A model generated the notes under the pieces. That model was not told the DNA's origin. It made no database searches and worked only from the letters and a program-made list of their open reading frames with translations. Shown here in pieces: positions 1 to 9,038 of a stretch of DNA of 64,000 nucleotides. The first letter of the stretch is position 1; each line of letters begins with the position of its first letter. Origin of the DNA: S5-327 sp965116015 (GTDB lineage: Bacteria; Chloroflexota; Dehalococcoidia; Lucifugimonadales; Australimonadaceae); NCBI GenBank assembly GCA_965116015.1, contig OZ220477.1:1054001-1118000 (forward strand), in the 5' to 3' direction. Made by a program: the position numbers and the translations under genes.

Positions 1-444
1 CATTGCGCTCGCCTCGCCCGGCCCGATCTCGATGGCGGCAAGCTCCCATTCGATGCGCGGGAGTTCGACGAGCTGAGCGTAGAGGGAATGCTCCGCGGCC
101 AGGGCTGCCTCCGCCTCGAGCGCGGCGCGTCGAATATCCAGCGCCGCATACGCCGCGAACGTTCCGGGTTCGCACGGATCGCCAACCTCGCCGCCGCCCG
201 GCGCCAGCGACCTCCCCAGCGCCGCCCAGTCCTGGCGGGAGAGATCCGCGTATGCGATGCGGGCGAACTCCTTCAGGTCGCCGGCTGAGGTGAACGTTTG
301 GGGGGATGGCGCGCGCGGAGGGAACGACGACGGGATGCGCTCCGCGCGCCCCGGGTCGCCGACGAGCGCGCCGGCTGCGGCTATGGCTCCGAGCAAGGCG
401 GCGGTGAGCAGGAGAGGGATGAGCGCGCGCGGGCGCGGCGTCAT
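1..444 (-). CDS. Secreted or membrane-anchored protein of unknown function, 3' part cut by the window edge
   Basis: The reading frame starts at ATG 444 and stays open to base 1, giving 148 codons with no stop, so the C-terminus lies outside the window. The N-terminus is MTPRPRALIPLLLTAALLG followed by more small hydrophobic residues to about residue 27: a basic start and one hydrophobic stretch, as in a signal peptide or an uncleaved anchor. The rest is Ala/Glu-rich and probably helical (a run near residues 105-125). I recognise no domain. It lies 46 bp downstream of the ETF gene on the same strand and could be the last gene of that operon. Confidence 0.6.
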   Translation of the reverse strand, partial: MTPRPRALIPLLLTAALLGAIAAAGALVGDPGRAERIPSSFPPRAPSPQTFTSAGDLKEFARIAYADLSRQDWAALGRSLAPGGGEVGDPCEPGTFAAYAALDIRRAALEAEAALAAEHSLYAQLVELPRIEWELAAIEIGPGEASAM

Positions 445-490
445 TACGCCTCGGTTCTGCCGCGCGCGACGCAACGAGGCCGTCCGCGCC

Positions 491-2323
491 TCAGCGCAGG
501 GCGGCCTGCAACTCGGACACGAGGGCGGGGACGATCTCCTCCCAGTCTCCTACGATGCCGATGTCGCACTGGCCGCGGAAGAAGGAGGCGCGGCGGTTGT
601 TGTTGACGGCAACCACCGCGCCGCTCCGCCGGATGCCAACGGTGTGGTTGAAATCGCCTCGCACGCCAACGGCGATGTAGAGCGCCGGGGCGATGGAGCG
701 TCCTGTCAGGCCGACCTGGCGCTGGCGGGGCATCCATCCGGCCTCTACGACATCGCGCGTGCAGACGTACTCGGCGCCGAGCAGGTCGCGGAGCGGGTCC
801 AGACGGGCGATCCGCTCCGGGGCTCCGATTCCCATGCCGACGCAGATGACCGCCGGCGCCTTGTCGAGCCTTGCAGCGTCGTCGTCGGGCGAGGCGCGAA
901 ACTCCACCGAGAGCGGGGCGTCAGCGTCTGGCGGGGTTGCGGGGAAGTGGACGATCTCGGTCTGGCGCGCGTGGTTCGGTTCGAGCGGGTCGAAGACGCC
1001 TGGGCGCACTGTCGCCATGTTCGGGAGCGTTCGCGAGTATATCGGCGCGACGATGGCGCCCCCGAACGCCGGCTTGAGCTGGGCCAGCCTCCCCTGCGCA
1101 TCGACTTCCAAGCCGATGCAGTCGCCGGTAAGTCCCAGGCTGAGGCGCGCTGCTGTCCGCGCGGCGATATCGCGGCCGTTCGGGGTTGAGGGCGCCAGCA
1201 CGGCGAAGGGGGCGCGCGCGTCGATGGCGCCCGCGAGCGTCGACGCGTAGGCGCCGGTTGAGCGCCGGGAAAGCCGCGGATCGAGCGCCAGCATCACCCG
1301 GTCGGCGCCGGCCTGGGCGAGGGAGCCGGCGTGGGCGGCGGCCTCCGGGCCGCCGATCACGAGCGCGACGACGGGGCCGCCGACGGCGTCGGCGATGGGC
1401 TGCGCGGCGGCGAGCAGTTCGTAGGAGACAGGGCGCGGGCCTGAAGAGTCGCTCTCCGCCACGACCAGCATCTCGGGGCCGGCGCGGCGCAGAGCGTCCG
1501 GCGCTTTCGCGCCTGCTCGCGGCGCGGCGCCGCGGAAATCGAGCGCTCCCAGCGCGCGCAACAGCGCCGCTGCCTGCCGCGCGGACTCCTCAGGAGAGCT
1601 TTCTTCGATGAGAACGGGTTCGCGGGAGGACTCGGCCTGCCGGATCTCGGCGACCCACGTCGGGGAGCCCGCCGACCCGAACTGCGAGAGATCGGCGTCG
1701 AGGTCGGCTGCCGTGAGCGTGGGAATGCTGCGCCCGTCCGCGGCCTGAACGTCCTCGCGGGCGGGGGCTGTGTCGGGAGCGATCCCCTCTGTAACGCTGA
1801 TAACCAACGGCAACTTGCCCGCAACGACGTCCACGCCGTTCTCGAGCGTACGTTCGGCGCGCACGCGTCCGTCGGCGGTTACATCGAGTTTCGCGACGGA
1901 GGTAATCTGGGGGAGCCCAAGGAGTTCGGCGACCTCCGGGCCCACTTGGGCGGTTTCGGCGTCGACGCTGTTGTTGCCAAAGAGCACAAGGTCGTAGCCG
2001 CAGCCGCTGAGGGCGAGCGCGAGGGCGCGGGCGGTTGCGAGCGTGTCGGCGCCGGCAAACGCCGCATCGTTCAGATGGAGGGCGTCGTCGGCTCCCATTG
2101 CGAGGCATCGGACAAGTCCTTTTCGGGCGTCGGGCGGGCCCATCGTCAGCGCCGTTACGCGGCCTCCGTGCTCGGTTTTCAGCGCGACCGCTCTGTTGAC
2201 CGCAAGCGCGTCGAACGGGTTGAGTTCGTTCGGGACGCCCTCGCGGACGATGCGCTTCGTTTCGGGGTCGAACCGCAACCGCGCAACTATGGGAGTCCAC
2301 TTTACGCAAACGGCAATGTTCAT
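491..2323 (-). CDS. Electron transfer flavoprotein, beta and alpha subunits fused in one chain
   Basis: 610 residues. Residues 1 to about 250 match ETF beta (start MNIAVCVKWTPIV, then DPETKRIVREGVPNELNPFD and the LFGNNSVDAETAQVGP region). Residues from about 300 to the end match ETF alpha, including the FAD-binding tract GWMPRQRQVGLTGRSIAPAL, then VAVNNNRR and GIVGDWEEIVPAL. ETF accepts electrons from acyl-CoA-type dehydrogenases and passes them to the quinone pool. It is normally two polypeptides made from adjacent genes; here no stop separates them. The frame stays open upstream to 2524, but ATG 2323 gives the canonical beta-subunit start. The gene follows an SDR by 43 bp on the same strand. 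Confidence 0.9.
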   Translation of the reverse strand: MNIAVCVKWTPIVARLRFDPETKRIVREGVPNELNPFDALAVNRAVALKTEHGGRVTALTMGPPDARKGLVRCLAMGADDALHLNDAAFAGADTLATARALALALSGCGYDLVLFGNNSVDAETAQVGPEVAELLGLPQITSVAKLDVTADGRVRAERTLENGVDVVAGKLPLVISVTEGIAPDTAPAREDVQAADGRSIPTLTAADLDADLSQFGSAGSPTWVAEIRQAESSREPVLIEESSPEESARQAAALLRALGALDFRGAAPRAGAKAPDALRRAGPEMLVVAESDSSGPRPVSYELLAAAQPIADAVGGPVVALVIGGPEAAAHAGSLAQAGADRVMLALDPRLSRRSTGAYASTLAGAIDARAPFAVLAPSTPNGRDIAARTAARLSLGLTGDCIGLEVDAQGRLAQLKPAFGGAIVAPIYSRTLPNMATVRPGVFDPLEPNHARQTEIVHFPATPPDADAPLSVEFRASPDDDAARLDKAPAVICVGMGIGAPERIARLDPLRDLLGAEYVCTRDVVEAGWMPRQRQVGLTGRSIAPALYIAVGVRGDFNHTVGIRRSGAVVAVNNNRRASFFRGQCDIGIVGDWEEIVPALVSELQAALR

Positions 2324-2366
2324 TGTTCGCTCAGGGGCGGCGTTCCGTCCGTGCGGCCAGAGATAA

Positions 2367-3158
2367 CTACAGAATGGACGCGCCGCCGTCAATGAGGAAA
2401 GTCTGCCCTGTGATGTACGCCCCTGCGTCTGAAGCGAGATACACGGCCATAAGGCCCACGTCGCGGAGCGCTCCGCTCCTGCCGAGCGGTACGCGGAGCC
2501 TAATCTGCGCCTCGCGCTGCGCAAGCTCTTCCGGAGTCTCCTGCTCAGGGTCGGGGAAGAGTCCCGGGGCGATAGCGTTGACGCGCACGCCGTGCGCCGC
2601 CCATTCGAGGGCTACGGACTCGGTGAATCTGGTGAGGGCGGCTTTGCTGGCAGCGTAGGCTGAGCCGTTCGGCATTGCCCGAAAGGCGCGCACGCCGCTC
2701 ACGTTCAGAGCTGTTCCCTGCCCGCGCGCGAGCAGCTGGGGGCCGAACACGCGGCAGCCTTCGAATACGGAGGTAAGGTTGATGTCGACGATGCGGCGCC
2801 AGTCTGAGCTGCTCATTCCTGGCGCGGCGGTTTGTCCGGGCAGCGCGGATACGGGCTGACGGAGCGAATCGCCAACGCTGTTCACAACGATGGAGAGATC
2901 GGGGAAGTCGGCGATGACTTGCGCTGCGAGGGCGTCCATCGACGCGCCGTCGGTGGCGTCGGCGGCGTAGGCTTTCGCCTTCACGCCAAGAGCGGCCGCC
3001 CGCTCGGCGACGGCGCGCGTTCTGGCGGGCGTGAGCGCGACGACGGCGACATCGGCTCCCGCCTCGGCAAAGGCGAGGGCGACGCCGCGTCCGATGCCGC
3101 GCCCTCCGCCCACGACGACGGCCTGTTTGCCCTGAACGCTGAAGTCGTGAAGCGTCAT
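2367..3158 (-). CDS. SDR-family NAD(P)-dependent oxidoreductase
   Basis: 263 residues, the usual length of a classical short-chain dehydrogenase. The dinucleotide-binding glycine motif is GGGRGIG (about residues 17-23). The catalytic set is Ser154 (LNVSG), Tyr168 and Lys172 (YAASK). The usual NNAG motif is replaced by NSVG, a variation within the family. The C-terminus ends in GQTFLIDGGASIL, the standard last strand. The substrate cannot be told from sequence. It sits between comM and the ETF gene on the same strand, so it may be a dehydrogenase step in the same oxidation pathway. Confidence 0.88.
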   Translation of the reverse strand: MTLHDFSVQGKQAVVVGGGRGIGRGVALAFAEAGADVAVVALTPARTRAVAERAAALGVKAKAYAADATDGASMDALAAQVIADFPDLSIVVNSVGDSLRQPVSALPGQTAAPGMSSSDWRRIVDINLTSVFEGCRVFGPQLLARGQGTALNVSGVRAFRAMPNGSAYAASKAALTRFTESVALEWAAHGVRVNAIAPGLFPDPEQETPEELAQREAQIRLRVPLGRSGALRDVGLMAVYLASDAGAYITGQTFLIDGGASIL

Positions 3159-3252
3159 TGCGGTTCTCTCCGGGGTTGATTGGGCGATGGGGAGGGCTTG
3201 CGGATGTGGGCGCTCTGTTGCAATCAGCGCGCGATTGCTTGCAGGGGCGAGT

Positions 3253-4773
3253 CTACTCCAAGCCGCGCTGGCGGTACTGCACGGCCTCGGCGAGGTGCGC
3301 TACGCCGATCTCCGCTTCGCCGCAGAGGTCGGCCACGGTGCGGGCGAGCTTGAGTGTGCGGTGGAATGCGCGCGCTGAGAGATGCAGGCGTTCCATAGCG
3401 GCTTTGGCGAGGCTGCGGGCAGCGTCGTCCAGCCGGCAATGCCTCCACACGTCGGCGGGACCCATATCGGCGTTGGTCTGCGCGCAGGAGTCCTGGAAGC
3501 GGTCGCGCTGGACGTCGCGCGCGGCCTGCACGCGCTCGCGCACTCGATCCGATGTCTCGCCCGTCGCGTCGCTGGCAAGCTTCTCGTACTCGACGCGGGG
3601 AACATCGATGAAGATATCCATCCTGTCGAGCAGCGGGCCGGAGATGCGCTTCTGGTAGCGGCTGACGCTCGAAGGCGAGCAGGTGCACGAGATGCGCGGG
3701 TCGCCAAGATTGCCGCAGAAGCAGGGGTTCATCGCGCCGACGAGCATAAAGTTCGCAGGGTACGTAACCGAGCCGTTCGCTCTGCTGATCGTGACGATCT
3801 TGTCTTCGACAGGCTGGCGCAGCACTTCGAGCACGCTGTGGCTGAACTCCGGGAGCTCGTCGAGGAACAGGACGCCGCGGTGGCTCAGCGTCACCTCGCC
3901 GGGACGGGGAATCTTGCCGCCGCCGACCAGGCCTGCGTTCGAGATGGTGTGGTGCGGAGAGCGGAATGGACGCGAGGCGACGAGCGGCATATCGGTGGGC
4001 AGCATTCCGGCGACGCTGTAGACCTTGGTCGTCTCCAGCGCCTCCAGCGGGGTGAGGGGAGGCAGTATGGACGCCATTGCCCGCGCGAGGAGCGTTTTGC
4101 CGCTGCCTGGCGGTCCGGACATCAGGATGTTGTGGCCGCCGGCGGCTGCGACTTCCAGCGCGCGCTTCGCCTGCTCCTGGCCGCGGATGTCGGCCATATC
4201 GACGGCGTACTCGGCATGCGTGAACCTGCCCTCTCCCAGGGTGGCGGCGTGCGCGTCCATCGGCGCATCGCCGCGAACGTGGTCGACAAGCTCGCGCAGA
4301 GAGCAAGCGCCAAGCACTTCGACGCCCTCCACTAACGCCGCCTCGTCGGCGTTCGACGACGGCACTACTACTGTTTTCATTCCTCGCGACCGCGCGAGTC
4401 CCACCATCGGCAGTATGCCGTCGGTATGGCGCAGCAAGCCCTCCAGCGACAGCTCGCCGACCATAACCGTGTCGGCAAGGCAGGCCTCGATCTGTCCGCT
4501 GCTGCTGAGGATGCCGACGGCTATCGGCAGGTCATACGAGGGCCCCTCCTTGCGGAGGTCGGCTGGAGCGAGGCTCACTGTGATGCGCCGCATAGGGAAC
4601 TCGTAGCCCGAGTTGCGGATCGCCGCGCGCACGCGCTCTTTCGATTCCTGCACTGCGGCGTCCGGCAAGCCTACGACGATGAACGCCGGCAAGCCGGGCG
4701 ACACGTCTACTTCAACTTCGACGATCTCGCCGTCGAGACCTACGAGCGCGCACGTTCTGGCTTTCGTCAGCAT
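3253..4773 (-). CDS. comM: YifB/ComM-family Mg-chelatase-like AAA ATPase
   Basis: 506 residues, normal for the family. The N-terminal ChlI-like domain has the typical VEVDVSPGLPAFIVVGLPD and APADLRKEGPSYDLPIA tracts (about residues 20-85). The AAA domain has a Walker A GPPGSGKT (220-227) and a Walker B LFLDELPEF near residue 300. The C-terminal part holds SARAFHRTLKLARTVADL and the helical lid. In naturally competent bacteria ComM is a hexameric helicase that promotes branch migration during integration of incoming DNA; in others its role is unproven. No other competence gene is visible nearby. It starts 85 bp from the divergent acyl-CoA ligase gene. Confidence 0.92.
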   Translation of the reverse strand: MLTKARTCALVGLDGEIVEVEVDVSPGLPAFIVVGLPDAAVQESKERVRAAIRNSGYEFPMRRITVSLAPADLRKEGPSYDLPIAVGILSSSGQIEACLADTVMVGELSLEGLLRHTDGILPMVGLARSRGMKTVVVPSSNADEAALVEGVEVLGACSLRELVDHVRGDAPMDAHAATLGEGRFTHAEYAVDMADIRGQEQAKRALEVAAAGGHNILMSGPPGSGKTLLARAMASILPPLTPLEALETTKVYSVAGMLPTDMPLVASRPFRSPHHTISNAGLVGGGKIPRPGEVTLSHRGVLFLDELPEFSHSVLEVLRQPVEDKIVTISRANGSVTYPANFMLVGAMNPCFCGNLGDPRISCTCSPSSVSRYQKRISGPLLDRMDIFIDVPRVEYEKLASDATGETSDRVRERVQAARDVQRDRFQDSCAQTNADMGPADVWRHCRLDDAARSLAKAAMERLHLSARAFHRTLKLARTVADLCGEAEIGVAHLAEAVQYRQRGLE

Positions 4774-4858
4774 GCAATAACTCCTTGCGCGACCCTACGT
4801 TGACCGGCCAGGGAGGGTCGGATAGTGTTGGCCCACTCGACGATTGGGGGCGAGCGGG

Positions 4859-6451
4859 ATGAGCAGAGCGTCGATTGCCCCGTACAATCCGGAGCCGGCG
4901 CAACGCTTGCTCGAACGCGCCGCCGAGCGATGGCCGACGGAGACCGCCATCATCGACGGCGACCGCCGGTTCACGTTCGCGGAGCTCGATACGGCGGCAG
5001 GCAAGCTCGCGGCGGCGCTGGCTGCGATGGGAGCAGGACGAGGAAGCCGCGTGGCGCTGCTCGCGCCCAACTGCGCCGAGTTCGAGGCAGCTTTCTTCGG
5101 GGTTCTCAAGGCGGGGGCTGCGGTCACGACGATCAACTCCGGCTACCGGGAGCGCGAGATTGCCTATCAGCTCAACGCGTCGGGCGCCGAGATCCTCATC
5201 GTTCACCAAGCCTCGGCCGAGGTTGCCGGCCTTGCGACGCCCGACGCGCCGAACCTACGGGAGACAGTGGTCATCGCGGAAGGGCCGGATGTCGCAGTGG
5301 GAGCTGGAATCGAACATTCGTTCTGGCGCCTGATCGACGCGCAGAGCGGACCGCCGCCCAATCCCTCGATCGACCCTCGCGAGGATCTCGCCGCTCTCCC
5401 CTTCTCGTCGGGGACGACCGGGCTGCAGAAGGGCGTGATGCTCACGCACGCCAACCTCCACGCCAACGTGCGGCAGTACCTTGAGCGTCCGGGCGAGGAG
5501 AGCGTCATCCGGAGAGGCGATGTTGTGCTCGCGCATCTGCCGCTGTTCCACATCTACGGGATGACGGTATTGCAGCTCAACGCTATCGCCGCGGGAGCAG
5601 CGCAGGCGATGATGGGCCGGTTCGACGTGGCGGAGATGCTCTCGCTCATCGCGGAGCGGCGCGTTACTGCGCTCTACACTGCCCCGCCAGTGTGCTTGGC
5701 GCTGTCGCTCACGCCGTTGCTGGACGAGTACGACCTGTCGTCGCTGCGGTTCGTGCTGAGCGGCGCGGCGCCGCTCTCGGCGGAGCTGCAAACGCGCCTC
5801 GCGGAACGCCTCGGATGTCCTGTAATCCAGGGTTACGGGCTTACTGAAACATCGCCTGTTGCGAACTGCGATTTCATCGGCGCTCGCGCCAAGCCCGGAA
5901 CTATCGGGCCTCCGCTGCCCGACACCGAGGAGCGCATCGTCGATCTGGAGACGGGAGCGCGTGAAGTTCCGCGCGGCGAGCTCGGCGAGCTGCTCGTTCG
6001 CGGCCCACAGGTGATGAAGGGGTACCTCGGTCAGCCCGACGCCACTGCGGAGGCCATTACTCCGGACGGCTGGCTGCGCACGGGCGACATCGCGAGTATG
6101 GACGAAGACGGCTACGTTCGCATCGTCGACCGCAAGAAGGAGCTGATCAAGTACAAGGGGTTTCAGGTTGCGCCAGCGGAGTTGGAGGCGACGCTGCTAG
6201 AACATCCGGGCGTCGCCGACGCCGCTGTTATCCCCAAGCCCGACGCCGAGGCAGGCGAGATTCCCAAGGCGTTCGTTGTCGTCAGGCCAGGGGCGACGCC
6301 GTCCGCCGCCGCGCTCATAGCGTTCGTGGCCGAGCGGGTCGCGACGTTCAAGCAGGTGCGCGACATCGAGTTCGCCGACTCCATTCCCAAGAACGCTTCA
6401 GGCAAGCTCCTCCGCCGGACCCTCATCGAGCAGGAGCGGAGCCGGGAGTAA
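4859..6451 (+). CDS. AMP-dependent acyl-CoA synthetase/ligase (4-coumarate-CoA ligase-like)
   Basis: 530 residues from ATG 4859; a TTG at 4844 in the same frame would add five. A purine-rich stretch just upstream of the ATG can serve as ribosome binding site. The adenylate-forming signatures are present in order: the P-loop SSGTTGLQKGVMLTH, the YGLTETSP motif, GWLRTGDIA with the hinge, and a C-terminal KNASGKLLRR containing the catalytic lysine. It activates a carboxylic acid to an acyl-AMP and then an acyl-CoA. Among relatives it looks closest to 4-coumarate/long-chain-type ligases, but the acid is unknown. Context (CoA transferase, SDRs, Rieske oxygenases) points to aromatic or branched acids. 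Confidence 0.9.
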   Translation: MSRASIAPYNPEPAQRLLERAAERWPTETAIIDGDRRFTFAELDTAAGKLAAALAAMGAGRGSRVALLAPNCAEFEAAFFGVLKAGAAVTTINSGYREREIAYQLNASGAEILIVHQASAEVAGLATPDAPNLRETVVIAEGPDVAVGAGIEHSFWRLIDAQSGPPPNPSIDPREDLAALPFSSGTTGLQKGVMLTHANLHANVRQYLERPGEESVIRRGDVVLAHLPLFHIYGMTVLQLNAIAAGAAQAMMGRFDVAEMLSLIAERRVTALYTAPPVCLALSLTPLLDEYDLSSLRFVLSGAAPLSAELQTRLAERLGCPVIQGYGLTETSPVANCDFIGARAKPGTIGPPLPDTEERIVDLETGAREVPRGELGELLVRGPQVMKGYLGQPDATAEAITPDGWLRTGDIASMDEDGYVRIVDRKKELIKYKGFQVAPAELEATLLEHPGVADAAVIPKPDAEAGEIPKAFVVVRPGATPSAAALIAFVAERVATFKQVRDIEFADSIPKNASGKLLRRTLIEQERSRE

Positions 6452-6569
6452 GGCTGCGCCGCGACTCGGGCTCTCTCTTCCTCAACGTTCTCAGCGCCGA
6501 CTCTGGGCGGCGGCAAGCATTATCGCAAGGGCATTGCCGGGAGCGTTGCCGTTTCGTCTTGCGCCGCCG

Positions 6570-7436
6570 TTACATCCGCGAGAAGCCGCTCACAGGCCAG
6601 GCGTCGTCTATGCCGGGGCCTTTGCCGTTCTCCATCCAGCCGAACTCTTGAAGCAGCTGCTGGCTGTAGCAGACCCGACCGCTCACCTCGCGCAGCGGCG
6701 CCGTCGCAAGCAGCAGCGCGGCCTGCGCGAGCACGTTCGGATGCTCACCGCGAGGATCGTCGTAGCCCGTAACGAGGTTGTGGAACACGGTTCCCGGGGT
6801 CGGCACGATGAGGGAGGGAGCGACAGCGGCGACGCCCACGCCGTCGGCGTAGACCTCCGCCGCCAGCCCTTGCGTGAAGCGTTCGAGGGCGGCTTTCTCG
6901 GCTCCGTAGCAGCTGCTTCCCTTGAGGCGATATTCTTCGGCGTGGTCGCCCGCGTAGGGTCCCCGGCCGGGACCTATCGCCGCGACAGACGAGATGTTGA
7001 CGATGCGTCCGCCGCCGCGCGGCAGCATATCGGCAAGCGCAAGCTTGCTGAGGATGAACGGGGCGTGGACGTTGACCGCCCACGAGCGCAGCCACCGGCT
7101 CACCACGTAGTCCCGAATGGGCGCGAAGTAGGTGAGCGCCGCGTTGTTCACGAGCACATCGATCGGGCCATAGGCCGCGCGCGCCTCTTCAACGAGCCGC
7201 TCGCACTCCGCGGGTTCGGCGATGTTCACGGCGATGGCCGTCGCCTCGTAGCCGGCGTTCCGGATGCCGTCCGCCGTTGTCTCGAGTGAGCCTTCCAGCG
7301 GGTGATCGCCCTCGGAGAGGGTGCGCGCCGCGCAGACGACGCGGCCGCCCTCGGCGGCGAAGACGCGCGCAATCTCCGCTCCGATTCCACGGCTCGCGCC
7401 GGTTACGATCACTGTTTTGCCGTCGAGTCTGCCCAC
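6570..7436 (-). CDS. SDR-family oxidoreductase
   Basis: 288 residues. The cofactor site is TGASRGIG (12-19), then NNAA (97-100), Ser149/150 in NISS, and Tyr177 with Lys181 (YGAEK). An insertion between the serine and tyrosine (GPGRGPYAGDHAEEYRLKG) lengthens the substrate loop. The C-terminus (SRM) lacks the usual GG(x)DGG ending, so this may be a divergent subgroup with an altered substrate. The gene is on the minus strand between the acyl-CoA ligase and the CoA transferase, converging on the ligase across a 118-bp gap. Confidence 0.85.
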   Translation of the reverse strand: MGRLDGKTVIVTGASRGIGAEIARVFAAEGGRVVCAARTLSEGDHPLEGSLETTADGIRNAGYEATAIAVNIAEPAECERLVEEARAAYGPIDVLVNNAALTYFAPIRDYVVSRWLRSWAVNVHAPFILSKLALADMLPRGGGRIVNISSVAAIGPGRGPYAGDHAEEYRLKGSSCYGAEKAALERFTQGLAAEVYADGVGVAAVAPSLIVPTPGTVFHNLVTGYDDPRGEHPNVLAQAALLLATAPLREVSGRVCYSQQLLQEFGWMENGKGPGIDDAWPVSGFSRM

Positions 7437-7617
7437 CTCGCCCCTCCGCCGATGCGCTCGATGCCGAACGGCGGCATTGTACGGCTCGCGGGAGGCCGGC
7501 GCCGCCGGGGGTGAGCGCTTTTTCTGCGGCCAGATTATCTGTTACATCTGCGACCGGAGAGACGCTGGCGCGCCGCAGGGAGTGGCGCCCAACGCGCTTT
7601 CACGCTACTGTTGCGCT

Positions 7618-8334
7618 ATGCGCGAGAAGGTGTGCTCCAGCTTCGACGCCGCAGTCGCGGATGTGGCGGACGGCGCGTCGGTGATGCTCTCCGGGTTCGC
7701 CGGGCCCGGAACAGCGCGCAATCTGATCGCCGCCCTCCTGCGGCAGGGAGCGAAAGAGCTCACCATCATCGCCAATACGCCCGGACGCTGGCAGGACGAC
7801 CGCATCGACGGGGGCGCGCTCGTTCGGAACGGGCAGGTGGCGTTCGTGCGGGCGGCGTTCACTGCGTCTCCGCATCCGTCGGCGTCGTCGCCGTTCACAG
7901 ACCTGTACGAGGCCGGCAAGATCGAGGCGGAGCTTATGCCGCAGGGAACGCTCGCCGAGCGCATCCGGGCCGCCGGCGCCGGCATCGCAGCCTTCTACAC
8001 TCCGTCGGGGGCGGGCACGGAGGTCGCGCTCGGCAAGGAGACGCGCTTCTTCAATGGGCGCGAGCACATCCTCGAAACCGCCCTGCCCGCCGACTACGCG
8101 CTGCTGCGCGCCCGCCGCGCCGATTCGCTCGGCAACCTGCAGTTCCACCGCACGCAACGCAATTTCGGGCCGGTGATGGCTCGCGCCGCCAGGACGACTA
8201 TCGTGGAGGTCGACGAGCCTATCCTCGAACCCGGCGACATCGATCCGGACTCCGTTCACGTTCCGGGGGTGTTCGTCGACCGCGTCGTGGCCGTTCCTGC
8301 GGACGGCATTCAGGAGACGGCGCAGCAGGCATGA
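7618..8334 (+). CDS. CoA transferase family I, subunit A
   Basis: 238 residues from ATG 7618. The frame is open for about 100 codons upstream, but those codons overlap the opposite SDR and its promoter and do not resemble the family. The start region (VMLSGFAGPGTARNLIAALL) is the CoA-binding part of subunit A of 3-oxoacid/glutaconate-type CoA transferases, and a Gly-rich ADYALLRARRADSLGNL follows in the usual place. Subunit A carries the CoA-binding surface and B the catalytic glutamate. Its stop overlaps the start of subunit B by four bases (ATGA), so the two are translationally coupled. Confidence 0.9.
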   Translation: MREKVCSSFDAAVADVADGASVMLSGFAGPGTARNLIAALLRQGAKELTIIANTPGRWQDDRIDGGALVRNGQVAFVRAAFTASPHPSASSPFTDLYEAGKIEAELMPQGTLAERIRAAGAGIAAFYTPSGAGTEVALGKETRFFNGREHILETALPADYALLRARRADSLGNLQFHRTQRNFGPVMARAARTTIVEVDEPILEPGDIDPDSVHVPGVFVDRVVAVPADGIQETAQQA

Positions 8335-9005
8335 CCGAACGGCGGCGACTCGACAGGCAGAGTATGGCCAACCGCATCGCGATGGAGTTCCAGGACGGTT
8401 GGATAGTGAACCTCGGCATAGGGATACCGACCCTCTGCTCCAACTACGTTCACCTCGATAAGCGAATTATGTATCAGTCTGAGAACGGACTCGTGAACTA
8501 CGGGCCGCTCGCCGCTCCCGGCGAGGAGGACGCGAATCTGGTGAACGCCGGCGGACAGTACGTGATCGAGCTCCCGGGGATGGCCGTGCTCGATCACGCC
8601 GACTCGTTCGGGCTCATCCGCGGGGGCTACGTCGACGCTACCGCGCTCGGCGCCTACGAGGCGGCGGAGAGCGGCGATTTCGCGAATTGGAAGCTCGCGG
8701 GAGCGCGCGGCGGGAGCATCGGGGGCGCTATGGATCTCGCCGTAGGAGCGCGAAACGTGTTTCTGCTGCTCGAACACACCACTCGCGACGGGCGTCCCCG
8801 TCTCGTCGAGCGCTGCTCTCTGCCGGTTACGGCGAGGGGAGTCGTGAGCCTCATCGCTACGGATCTGGGGCTGTTCGAGGTTACGGAGCAGGGTTTCTTG
8901 ATGCGCGAGATCGCGCCGGGCTTCACGCCGCAGGAGGTGCAGGCCGCAACAGGCGCGCGTCTTGCCGTGGCGCCTGACCTGCGCGAATTCGCCACCGCGG
9001 GCTAG
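8331..9005 (+). CDS. CoA transferase family I, subunit B
   Basis: 224 residues, normal for the family. The catalytic SENGLVNYGP motif is present with Glu51, the residue that forms the glutamyl-CoA thioester in this family. Upstream is the conserved VNLGIGIPT loop and downstream GGYVDATALGAYE. With subunit A it would move CoA from a donor such as succinyl-CoA to a short or branched keto- or hydroxy-acid; the exact pair is not readable. The start is fixed by the ATGA overlap with subunit A. Confidence 0.92.
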   Translation: MTERRRLDRQSMANRIAMEFQDGWIVNLGIGIPTLCSNYVHLDKRIMYQSENGLVNYGPLAAPGEEDANLVNAGGQYVIELPGMAVLDHADSFGLIRGGYVDATALGAYEAAESGDFANWKLAGARGGSIGGAMDLAVGARNVFLLLEHTTRDGRPRLVERCSLPVTARGVVSLIATDLGLFEVTEQGFLMREIAPGFTPQEVQAATGARLAVAPDLREFATAG

Positions 9006-9038
9006 GAGGCTCCCGGCGAGCAAGCGCCGGATTGGCAG

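Noticed and set aside
257..1189. 310-codon plus-strand reading frame
   Set aside because: It is antiparallel to the conserved ETF gene, is Arg/Gly-rich and has no domain. GC-rich coding DNA commonly leaves long open shadow frames.
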